Assembly: GCA_026413945.1 (NCBI GenBank)
Contig: JAOAJX010000001.1
Span: forward strand, 124,001-188,000
Length of the DNA stretch: 64,000 nt
Reading direction: 5' to 3'
Origin: Candidatus Iainarchaeum sp.
GTDB taxonomy: Archaea > Iainarchaeota > Iainarchaeia > Iainarchaeales > DTGL01
The translations under genes were made by a program, and so were the position numbers. The notes beneath the pieces were generated by a model, which searched no databases, was not told where the DNA came from, and saw nothing but the letters and a program-made list of their open reading frames with translations. Positions 8,772-15,672 of the stretch are shown piece after piece (positions within the stretch are counted from its first letter, which is position 1; the number at the start of each line of letters is the position of its first letter).

Positions 8772-8840
8772 CTATTGGTAGTTCATAAGAAATAACAAAT
8801 TGCTGGCTTTTAACCAGCAGGTAAAGAGGAAAATCAATAG
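8772..8840 (+). other. tRNA-like fold in the leader of the KaiC-like gene
   Basis: A 69-nt stretch can fold like a T-armless tRNA. CTATTGG (8772-8778) pairs with TCAATAG (8834-8840; one G-U pair), followed by TA at the position 8-9 equivalents. A weak D-arm is possible. A 6-bp stem (TGCTGG/CCAGCA) carries the 7-base loop CTTTTAA, identical to the anticodon loop of the tRNA-Lys(TTT) at 11.3 kb. There is no T-arm. It ends 20 bases before the downstream ATG. It may be a tRNA-Lys remnant, a leader structure, or chance. Confidence 0.3.
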
Positions 8841-8860
8841 TAAGTTAAGAAGGTGATTTA

Positions 8861-9595
8861 ATGAAGAAAACAAAAACAGGCATATATGGTCTCGATGAGC
8901 TCATCGATGGTGGTTTCCCTACAGGTAGGACAATATTAGTTAGTGGCTCTTGTGGTTCTGGAAAAACCACCTTTGGAATACAATATATTTACAATGGTGC
9001 TGAGCTCTATAATGAGCCAGGTATATATGTAACACTTGATGAAAGACCATCACTGCTTAGAGAAGATTGTCTAAATTTTGGCTGGGATTTAAAAGAACTA
9101 GAAAACAAGAACATGATAAGAATAATTGATGGCACTGTTGCTAGAATGGGGTTCCCTACAGAGGAAGAGTTTGCTTTACCGAGCACAGGTCTTGACATAG
9201 ATAAGCTTCTTTTAGAAATATTAGCATCAATAAAGAGGTTTGGGGCCAAGAGGATTGTTATAGATTCAGTAGCATCTCTTGGACTTACTTTGAGAACAGA
9301 AGAAGATATAAGAAGAGGGCTTCTGAAGCTAAATTATCTCTTAGGTAAAGCCGGTACAACCTCCTTGCTTATATCAGAAATAGAAGTAGACGATAAAAGA
9401 TTTAGCAAATATGGTGTTGAAGAATACATTGCAGATGGAGTAATACTTATGCATTATATCGGAGTCGGTGGCGGCATAACTAGGGCTCTACAAGTTGTAA
9501 AAATGCGTGGTGTAAAGCATTCTGAGTATATACATCCTTTAGAGATAACAAAAAGAGGGATTGAAGTAAAGAGGATTGAGCAAGCAGACATTTGA
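8861..9595 (+). CDS. KaiC/RadA-like RecA-fold ATPase, single domain
   Basis: A 244-residue single KaiC domain. It has IYGLDELIDGGFPTGRT, Walker A GSCGSGKTT, the KaiC-type TLDERPS (catalytic Glu position), Walker B RIVIDSVASLGL, and the C-terminal ITRALQVVKMRG region. Archaea commonly encode such single-domain ATPases (COG0467); proposed roles range from signalling to DNA or motility regulation, and nothing here picks one. GGTGATTTA precedes the ATG. The upstream leader contains the tRNA-like fold noted separately. Confidence 0.85.
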   Translation: MKKTKTGIYGLDELIDGGFPTGRTILVSGSCGSGKTTFGIQYIYNGAELYNEPGIYVTLDERPSLLREDCLNFGWDLKELENKNMIRIIDGTVARMGFPTEEEFALPSTGLDIDKLLLEILASIKRFGAKRIVIDSVASLGLTLRTEEDIRRGLLKLNYLLGKAGTTSLLISEIEVDDKRFSKYGVEEYIADGVILMHYIGVGGGITRALQVVKMRGVKHSEYIHPLEITKRGIEVKRIEQADI

Positions 9596-9625
9596 GTTAT
9601 TGATTTAGACCCTAATTTTGTTTAG

Positions 9626-9697
9626 TGGGGCGGGCGAGACTCGAACTCGCGACACCACGGTCTTCAGCCGTGTGCTCTCCCTCTGAGCTACCGCCCC
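9626..9697 (-). tRNA. tRNA-Phe (GAA)
   Basis: A minus-strand 72-nt cloverleaf. Acceptor GGGGCGG pairs with CCGCCCC, the anticodon stem CACGG/CCGTG carries loop CTGAAGA (anticodon GAA), and the T-arm is GCGAG-TTCGAGT-CTCGC. The discriminator is A and CCA is not encoded. It lies 28 bases downstream of lysS on the same strand. Confidence 0.96.
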
Positions 9698-9725
9698 GGC
9701 TAATGAGAATATAGCAAGAGATCTT

Positions 9726-11231
9726 TTAAACATCACTTTGTGGTCTCATATGTGGGAATAATATGACTTCTTTTATTGATGTCTTGTTTGCTAAGAACAT
9801 AATTAATCTGTCTATGCCAATTCCTACACCACCCGTTGGTGGTAAGCCGTAACCAAGAGCCTTTATATAATCATAATCCACTAATTTTGTAACGTTATCT
9901 TTTTCGAGGGCAATTTGTGACTCTAGTCTTTCTTTTTGTTCTATTGGATCGTTGAGTTCTGAAAAACCATTTGCAAGTTCATAACCATTGACAAATAGCT
10001 CAAACCTTTCTGTAAAATAATTTTTATCTCTGCTTTTCTTTGCCAGAGGAGATACTTCAATTGGGAATTCTGTTACAAATGTTGGTTGTATCAAAGAATC
10101 TTCTACAAAATTTTCAAAGAGAAGTACAACTAGCTCGCCTTTGGTCTCAATATTTTCTGCTTCTTTTAGTCCTTTTTTTTGGGCCTCAGTCAATAGTTTT
10201 TTGAAACTTAAGGACTCAACATCAATATCCAGAAAATCTTTTATGAGATCGCTCATGCTTTTAATCTTCCATTTTGGCTTAAAGTCAATTTCAGTATCAG
10301 CAAATTTAATCTTATATTTACCGTTTGTCTCTTTTATAACCTCACTTATAAGCTCTTCAGTTAATTCCATCATGCCATTATAGTCTTTATATGTCTCATA
10401 TATCTCAATCATTGTAAATTCGGGGTTATGTAATGTGTCTATGCTTTCGTTTCTAAAATTTTTTGCAATTTCGAAAACCTTTTCAAAACCACCAACTACG
10501 AGGCGCTTTAGATATAATTCTGGTGCTATACGAAGATATAGCTTCTGTTTTAGAAAATTATGATATGTTTCAAATGGTTTTGCTTTTGCACCACCATAAA
10601 TTGGCTGTAATATTGGAGTTTCAACTTCTATGAATCCTTTGGATTCTAATATGTGTCTTATTTTAGATATTGCTTTTGCTCTCTTTAGGAAGACATCTCT
10701 AGTCTCCTGATTACAGATAAGGTCAAGATGTCTTTCGCGATATCTTCTTTCTGTATCTTGAAGGCCATGAAACTTTTCTGGAAGAGTTGCGATAGACTTT
10801 GAGAGAAGAACATAATTGTTCACCCAAACGGTAAGTTCGCCCATCTTTGTTCTAAAAACCCAACCATTTAAGCCGATTATATCACCAGTATCAATTAACT
10901 CCTTGAAGAAATGGAATTTCTCTCTGCCAAGTTCATCTTCTTTTAGGTATAATTGTATCTTGCCAGTAAAATCTCTAATATCCGCGAATATTGCTTTGCC
11001 ATGGTGTCTAATAGCATAAATTCTCCCAGCTAATGAAACAGTTTCTTTTGCTTTCTCGTGTGTTGCTTTTTCATATTTTTTTATAACAGCATCTATTCTT
11101 TGTGGATTCTCAAAACTATATTCATAAGGGTTAACTTTACTTGAGATTATTTTTTTGAGTTTACCTATTTTTATTTCATCGAAGCCAAGCTTCTTAATTT
11201 CTAGGTCATTTAATGTATTCTCCAAAAACAT
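9726..11231 (-). CDS. lysS: Lysyl-tRNA synthetase, class II
   Basis: A 501-residue class II LysRS. The N-terminal OB-fold anticodon-binding domain (about 45-150) includes AIRHHGKAIFADIRD. The catalytic domain has motif 1 around GFIEVETPILQP, motif 2 FRNESIDTLHNPEFTMIE, and motif 3 GLPPTGGVGIGIDRLIM. Most archaea use the unrelated class I LysRS, so class II suggests acquisition or an ancestral replacement. ATG at 11231 is preferred over the adjacent GTG at 11234. It follows tRNA-Lys and tRNA-Pro on the same strand, with 13 bases between tRNA-Pro and the ATG. Confidence 0.95.
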   Translation of the reverse strand: MFLENTLNDLEIKKLGFDEIKIGKLKKIISSKVNPYEYSFENPQRIDAVIKKYEKATHEKAKETVSLAGRIYAIRHHGKAIFADIRDFTGKIQLYLKEDELGREKFHFFKELIDTGDIIGLNGWVFRTKMGELTVWVNNYVLLSKSIATLPEKFHGLQDTERRYRERHLDLICNQETRDVFLKRAKAISKIRHILESKGFIEVETPILQPIYGGAKAKPFETYHNFLKQKLYLRIAPELYLKRLVVGGFEKVFEIAKNFRNESIDTLHNPEFTMIEIYETYKDYNGMMELTEELISEVIKETNGKYKIKFADTEIDFKPKWKIKSMSDLIKDFLDIDVESLSFKKLLTEAQKKGLKEAENIETKGELVVLLFENFVEDSLIQPTFVTEFPIEVSPLAKKSRDKNYFTERFELFVNGYELANGFSELNDPIEQKERLESQIALEKDNVTKLVDYDYIKALGYGLPPTGGVGIGIDRLIMFLANKTSIKEVILFPHMRPQSDV

Positions 11232-11244
11232 CACTTCTTTTTAT

Positions 11245-11332
11245 TGGGGCTGCTGGGATTTGAACCCGGGTCTCCAGCTTTTTTGAATGATTCCCAAAGC
11301 TGGTATGCTAAGCCAAACTACACCACAGCCCC
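11245..11332 (-). tRNA. tRNA-Pro (TGG) with 13-nt intron
   Basis: A minus-strand gene of 88 nt. Acceptor GGGGCTG pairs with CAGCCCC. The anticodon stem CCAGC/GCTGG encloses 20 nt rather than 7. Reading TTTGGG as the start of the loop gives anticodon TGG and leaves a 13-nt intron (AATCATTCAAAAA) at the canonical 37/38 position, to be removed by the archaeal splicing endonuclease. The T-stem has one C-A mismatch. The discriminator is A and CCA is not encoded. Confidence 0.9.
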
Positions 11333-11334
11333 TT

Positions 11335-11407
11335 TGGGCCCGACGGGACTTGAACCCGCGACACCTGGATTAAAAGTCCAGTGCTCTGCCAGCTGAGCTA
11401 CGGGCCC
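11335..11407 (-). tRNA. tRNA-Lys (TTT)
   Basis: A 73-nt minus-strand cloverleaf. Acceptor GGGCCCG pairs with CGGGCCC, the anticodon stem CTGGA/TCCAG carries loop CTTTTAA (anticodon TTT), and the T-arm is GCGGG-TTCAAGT-CCCGT. It is two bases upstream of tRNA-Pro and probably shares its transcript. CCA is not encoded. Confidence 0.96.
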
Positions 11408-11541
11408 ACAAAGTTATAAAATATCATTTTGTAGAAAATACATAAAAGAGTTGCACCGAGCTATTTAAAAAACTGCCATACTGTGTGATAATAAAAAGTA
11501 TTTACACAAAAGTTAATTAAGAGTTTTGCTGAAAGAAATAA

Positions 11542-12078
11542 ATGATGCCAGAAGTGGTAGTTCTTAGGTATGGTCATAGGCCTATTAGGGATGAACGTGT
11601 TACAACACACTGTTGTTTGGTTGCAAGAGCTTTTGGTGCTGATGAAATAACAATAATAGGCAATACAGATGAAAATCTAAAAAAAAGGATTGAGAAAGTA
11701 GTTAAAAATTGGGGCGGAAGATTTAAGGTTGATTTTAAAAAATCTTGGTTAGAAGAGGTCAGAAGACTTAAAGAAGAAGGTTTTAGTATAGTTCATCTTA
11801 CAATGTATGGAAAACCTCTTGAAAAAATAATTGAAGATATTAGAAAGCATAAAAAAATAGCAATAATTGTTGGCTCAAAGAAGGTTGAACCTAATGTGTA
11901 TATTGAAAGTGATTATAACATATGTGTTACAAAACAGCCACACAGTGAAATTGCTGCTCTTGCAGTTTTTCTTGATTGGTACTTTGATGGGTCTGAGCTT
12001 TCGAAAGCTTTTGCTGGTGCAAAAATGAAAGCAACAGAAAAAAAATTTAAAAAAACAGGTGGAAAAAATGGCTTTTAA
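11542..12078 (+). CDS. tRNA (cytidine(56)-2'-O)-methyltransferase aTrm56
   Basis: A 178-residue SPOUT-class methyltransferase of the archaeal Trm56 family, which methylates the ribose of C56 in the T-loop. Family features seen: VLRYGHRPIRDERVTTHCCLVARAFGA at the N terminus, HLTMYGKP, IIVGSKKVEP, and the knot region VTKQPHSEIAALAVFLDW. A second ATG follows immediately at 11545; either may be used. The gene overlaps the start of TFE, so the two are translationally linked. Confidence 0.92.
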   Translation: MMPEVVVLRYGHRPIRDERVTTHCCLVARAFGADEITIIGNTDENLKKRIEKVVKNWGGRFKVDFKKSWLEEVRRLKEEGFSIVHLTMYGKPLEKIIEDIRKHKKIAIIVGSKKVEPNVYIESDYNICVTKQPHSEIAALAVFLDWYFDGSELSKAFAGAKMKATEKKFKKTGGKNGF

Positions 12079-12595
12079 AATATATAAAGAGGCGGCATTT
12101 GTTGATTTTTTAAATAAAAATGCCGGGAAGGGTTCACACTTAGTAGTTGTAGTATTGTGGGAAAGTCGCAAACCAATGAAAGATGAAAAAATAGCTGATA
12201 AAACAGGTCTTAAAGTAACAGAGGTGAGGACAATATTAAATAGGCTGCATTACCGTGGCATAGCAAACTATGAAAAGGAAAGAAATGAAAAAAGTGGCTG
12301 GTATAATTATAGTTGGTTTATTGACAAGAAAAAGCTCATAGGGCTTATAATAGAAGAGCTTTGTGAAACAGCAGATAAGCTAGAAAAAGAGAAAACAATA
12401 AAAGAGAATTATACAATATTTGTATGTAAGCAGGGTTGCTCAGAGATTCCTTTCGAAATTGCGGCAGAATATAATTTCAGATGTCCGGAATGTGGAAGAG
12501 ACATGAATTGTATTAATCCGAAAAAGCTTAAAAATGAGATCAGGAAGAAAGTAATTTCAATTAAGAAGCAGATTGAGGCTTTGAAAAAGGCATAA
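12068..12595 (+). CDS. tfe: Transcription factor E (TFE alpha)
   Basis: A 175-residue archaeal homologue of TFIIE-alpha, which helps TBP/TFB-dependent promoter opening by RNA polymerase. The N-terminal winged helix (about 1-85) contains KIADKTGLKVTEVRTILNRL. A linker helix then leads to the C-terminal zinc ribbon with CKQGC ... CPECGRD. An in-frame GTG lies at 12059, but GGTGG just before the ATG at 12068 favours the latter. It overlaps aTrm56 by 11 bases. Confidence 0.93.
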   Translation: MAFKIYKEAAFVDFLNKNAGKGSHLVVVVLWESRKPMKDEKIADKTGLKVTEVRTILNRLHYRGIANYEKERNEKSGWYNYSWFIDKKKLIGLIIEELCETADKLEKEKTIKENYTIFVCKQGCSEIPFEIAAEYNFRCPECGRDMNCINPKKLKNEIRKKVISIKKQIEALKKA

Positions 12596-12766
12596 TTACG
12601 CAAAATGTTGGACAAATAATGCATAAGATGGTGAAATTTTATTTTAAATAAATATTAATTATAAAGATTTATTTTAGGAATTGGTCGTTTAATAAGGTTA
12701 TTTAGAAAAAAATAGCCTAAAAATCTGAAAAAATATATTAAATAAGTCCAAAAAAGTTATTTTTGT

Positions 12767-12841
12767 AGCGGGGTGGGGCAGCTTGGAGTGCCCGTCGGGC
12801 TCATAACCCGAAGGTCGATGGTTCAAATCCATCCCCCGCTA
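12767..12841 (+). tRNA. Initiator tRNA-Met (CAT)
   Basis: A 75-nt cloverleaf beginning AGCGGGG and ending CCCCGCTA, so it has the A1-U72 pair of archaeal initiator tRNAs. The D-arm region TGGGGCAGC and the anticodon stem with three consecutive G-C pairs (TCGGG/CCCGA around CTCATAA) are also initiator hallmarks. CCA is not encoded. An AT-rich stretch with TATTAAATA about 30 bases upstream is the likely promoter. Confidence 0.96.
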
Positions 12842-13161
12842 TAATTAAATTTTTAATATCTTTTTAAAGTTAAAAACAAATTTTACAAAATTTTGCTATG
12901 TAAATTAAAATATTTTATAAAATTTTATAAGAAGTAACTATGTAATAAGTTTATAAAAAACTTTTTAGAGATGTTTGGGTTTAAATCAAATATGTAATAG
13001 TCTTCAAATTGAAGTATTTTATATGAAATATTTTATAAAGTGGTTTAAGAAAAGTTATTTTATAACTATGTAATTTTAGAAAATCTTTCATTACTTGTAA
13101 TTACTAAAATTAATGGTTTTTACCGTAAGTTTTTTAAGTAAATACTGTAATAAATGTAAAT
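12842..13161 (+). repeat. AT-rich intergenic region with iteron-like CTATGTAA repeats
   Basis: About 320 bases with no gene seen. The octamer CTATGTAA occurs three times on the plus strand (12896-12903, 12938-12945, 13066-13073). The last two copies extend to an identical 12-mer, TAACTATGTAAT (12935-12946 and 13063-13074). A second motif, AAATATTTTATAA, occurs near 12909 and 13026. The region sits between the initiator tRNA and a winged-helix ORF, so repressor operators or iterons of an integrated element are possible. This is inference. Confidence 0.5.
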
Positions 13162-13629
13162 ATGGTAGTTAAGAGAATATTGAAAGCATTAATAAAGTTA
13201 GGTATTAAAATTAAAAATTGGGCTATTGAAGAAGACGAAAGTTCTGTTTATAGTAGGGTGGAGTATAGTGAGAGTAACAAAGAGCTGAGATCTCTTTGGG
13301 ATTTTTTATCTTTCAATGAGAACACCCAAGCATATCATTTAGTAAATGTCCTGGGTTTTGATGAATGGGTAGATATGCCAGAGATAAGAAGAAGAATAAA
13401 AGAACTTTTTGGGGTGGATTACAAAAATGAACGCAGCTTATATCCATATTTAAAAACACTTGTAGATATTAACTTAGTTGAAACACATAGCATAGGTGGC
13501 CGCAGAAAATGGAGAAAAAGAGAGTTTCTGTTTGAAGTAAATGTCTATGAAAATCAATCAAAAGACAATGCTGATTTAGCAAAAAGGAAAGAAATCAGAA
13601 AGAAACTGAATCTAAAGAGTTCCTTTTAA
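13162..13629 (+). CDS. Hypothetical protein with winged-helix-like centre
   Basis: A 155-residue protein that I do not recognise at family level. The middle (about 45-130) looks like a winged helix-turn-helix: predicted helices around MPEIRRRIKELFGV and ERSLYPYLKTLVDINLVET, then a basic wing GGRRKWRKREF. This layout is common in archaeal transcription regulators. The C-terminal tail is highly charged. It starts with ATG right after the CTATGTAA repeats, which it could bind. Its last 18 bases overlap the convergent ORF. Confidence 0.6.
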   Translation: MVVKRILKALIKLGIKIKNWAIEEDESSVYSRVEYSESNKELRSLWDFLSFNENTQAYHLVNVLGFDEWVDMPEIRRRIKELFGVDYKNERSLYPYLKTLVDINLVETHSIGGRRKWRKREFLFEVNVYENQSKDNADLAKRKEIRKKLNLKSSF

Positions 13630-14190
13630 AGATTCACAGAGCCTTTTGAAGTTAGTTAAACGTTCGGAGTAAGAATAGCTTTTCAGAAACCATTCATGAG
13701 AAATTAATTTGTTACAAGTAGGCAATATTATTTCCTTACTGTTTTGATCCGTTCTCGTTGTGGGTAGTTTCGAAAGAAAGTTCTCTAAAAGAATTTTTTC
13801 ATTATTGCTGCTAACCCATTGTCTATCTAAAACTTTTTCGCATGCTTTTGCAGCCAGTTGTTCATTTATTTGCTTGTCACTTAGGTAATAAACTGCTTTC
13901 CATTCGCCTTTAGATGACCATCTATGTGCTGGATTCTCACCAGTATTAAAGAAGTTAATCAGTTTCTGAAAAGAATCAACTGGGATTATAATTGAATTTT
14001 TAGAAGGCCTTATAAAAGGTACATCTGACAAAACCCCTTTTCTATGGTACTTATATCTTTTACCACTAGATTTGTTAACTGCCTGTGTATAGCCATAAAG
14101 TGCCCTAAATAATTTTTGATATGTGTAAGATGCTCTACTAACTGACTTTGGAATTATAAATTTATATTGTACAAAATAGGCTTTTAGCGT
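13612..14190 (-). pseudogene. ORF lacking a start codon; possible 5'-truncated gene
   Basis: The minus-strand frame is open from 14190 to the stop at 13612 (192 codons) and reads like real protein: FIIPKSVSRASYTYQKLF, ALYGYTQAVNKSSGKRYKYH, then WSSKGEWKAVYYLSDKQI. Yet no ATG, GTG or TTG occurs before the TTG at 14031, which would discard 53 coding-looking residues. Stop codons lie immediately upstream of 14190. The gene is therefore either 5'-truncated or begins at a rare codon such as ATT or ATA. The family is not recognised. If only the TTG is used, the product is 139 residues. Confidence 0.45.
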
Positions 14191-14243
14191 TTAGACCACC
14201 CTCTATAGTTCCGATAATACTGTTAGAGTATATTTGGAGCTTT

Positions 14244-14301
14244 TTATGTATAAGTATCTAAGTATTATTGCGATAATTATTAAAATATTGCTTATACATA
14301 A
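14244..14301. repeat. 11-bp inverted repeat with 36-bp spacer
   Basis: TTATGTATAAG (14244-14254) and CTTATACATAA (14291-14301) are perfect reverse complements separated by 36 bases. They lie between the start-less ORF and the PRC-barrel gene. They may be an operator pair or element remnant; nothing decides it. Confidence 0.55.
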
Positions 14302-14347
14302 TGTTTTTTAGCTTTTGATCAATAACTTTAAGTCTCTTTTTAATAAC

Positions 14348-14599
14348 TTACTTTGGTACTTCCTGTCTTGTCGAAATAAGCAAAATATCCTTAGACGAGA
14401 TGACTTTGCTGTAAGGTATGCTTTTTTCAGTTATTATCTTTCTAGCTTCAGCTTTTGAGTTCGCTTTTAAAGGTTCTGTAGTTATTGTTTCTATTCTTCC
14501 CTTTTCGAGGTTAATTACAAGGTCAAAAACTTTACCTTTGCGTTCGCCATCAATTGTATATATTTCTTTCCCAAAAAGTTCTGAAAGTCTCACAGTCAT
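14348..14599 (-). CDS. PRC-barrel domain protein
   Basis: An 83-residue single PRC-barrel: LSELFGKEIYTIDGERKGKVFDLVINLEKGRIETI, then the closing strands IPYSKVISSKDILLI. PRC-barrels occur as small stand-alone proteins in many archaea; some take part in cell division or RNA-related functions, but the job of this one is unknown. A strong GGGAGGG lies shortly before the ATG. A related 86-residue protein is encoded at 62015-62275. Confidence 0.85.
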   Translation of the reverse strand: MTVRLSELFGKEIYTIDGERKGKVFDLVINLEKGRIETITTEPLKANSKAEARKIITEKSIPYSKVISSKDILLISTRQEVPK

Positions 14600-14735
14600 T
14601 TAAAACCCTCCCTTCAACAATTATAAAATCTCATAATATATTATCTTCTTAATATTTAAACCTTGTGTTTAGTCTACTAATTTTATTGCTCACATTAACG
14701 TTTTGATTATCGGAACAATGACCTCTCAGTATTTT

Positions 14736-15602
14736 TTAGCTATTTAACTCATCAAGTGGACTCTTAACCTTTTTTAGCTCCTCAACAGAAACTTTCGTGT
14801 ATATTTGCGTAGTTGACAAATTACTATGCCCCAAAAGCTCTTGTATTTTTCTTATATTCTCTCCTCGTTCAAGTAAATGTGTTGCGAAAGTATGCCTAAA
14901 GCTGTGCGGTGTCACATTTTTATTTATCCCCGCCTTAATCCTAGCTTTCCTCACAATCCTTTGAATAGTGTCCACTGATATTGGCCTTCCCTTATAATCT
15001 GAAAAAACATATTCGCTATTTTTTTTCCTCTTTTGCAAATAACTTTTAAAATCATTTATCCAAGAATCTGAAAGTATTATAATTCGGTCTTTGTTTCCTT
15101 TCCCACCTCTTACAAGTGCTGTTTTTTCAGCCAAATTTAAATCATTTATTTTCAACTTAGTGACTTCACTAACTCGCAGACCGCTTGAATACAAAAGCAT
15201 CATTATAAGCTTATCTTTCTTTCTTGTAGTGGAATTTATAATTCTCAGTACCTCTTCGCGGGTCATCACAACAGGCAACTTGGTGCCTTTTTTTGGTCTT
15301 TTTATATCTTCCATAACCTCGCTTTTAAGATACTCTTTGAAGAAATGCCTCAACGCAGAATAAACCAAGCACATTGTTGAATCCGTTGCATTATTCTGTT
15401 TTTTGTATGCCATGTAAGCAATGATATCTTCTCGATTTACATTTAAGGGATCTTTCTTAACAAACTCGAGAAACTCTTTTAAGTAAAGCAAATACATCTT
15501 CAGAGTTCTGGCTGAAAAACCACCAACTATAAGTTCTCTTCTAAACGCTTCTACGTACTTCTCAATAAAATCATCTTTTTGTGACTTTGCAATGTCCATC
15601 AT
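14736..15602 (-). CDS. xerA: Tyrosine recombinase, XerA-like
   Basis: A 288-residue tyrosine recombinase. The N-terminal SAM-like core-binding domain (about 10-95) precedes the catalytic domain with the full set: Arg in SSGLRVSEV, Lys in GGKGNKDR, HSFRHTFATHLLERG (His-x-x-Arg), GHSNLSTTQIY with the nucleophilic Tyr. Size and motifs match archaeal XerA and bacterial XerC/D, which resolve chromosome dimers at dif. It could also be an element integrase, since it is near the initiator tRNA. Two adjacent ATGs are present. A candidate dif site is described at 57288-57315. Confidence 0.9.
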   Translation of the reverse strand: MMDIAKSQKDDFIEKYVEAFRRELIVGGFSARTLKMYLLYLKEFLEFVKKDPLNVNREDIIAYMAYKKQNNATDSTMCLVYSALRHFFKEYLKSEVMEDIKRPKKGTKLPVVMTREEVLRIINSTTRKKDKLIMMLLYSSGLRVSEVTKLKINDLNLAEKTALVRGGKGNKDRIIILSDSWINDFKSYLQKRKKNSEYVFSDYKGRPISVDTIQRIVRKARIKAGINKNVTPHSFRHTFATHLLERGENIRKIQELLGHSNLSTTQIYTKVSVEELKKVKSPLDELNS

Positions 15603-15672
15603 TAATATATTGCTTAATCATTTAAAAAAAGCATTTGGTAAATAATCATAAAAAACCACTTTGATCAAAAAT

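Noticed and set aside
14736-15602. Calling the tyrosine recombinase a viral integrase
   Set aside because: Its length and motif spacing match XerA/XerC/D, and no virus structural or replication genes are nearby; an integrase role is left open only as an alternative.
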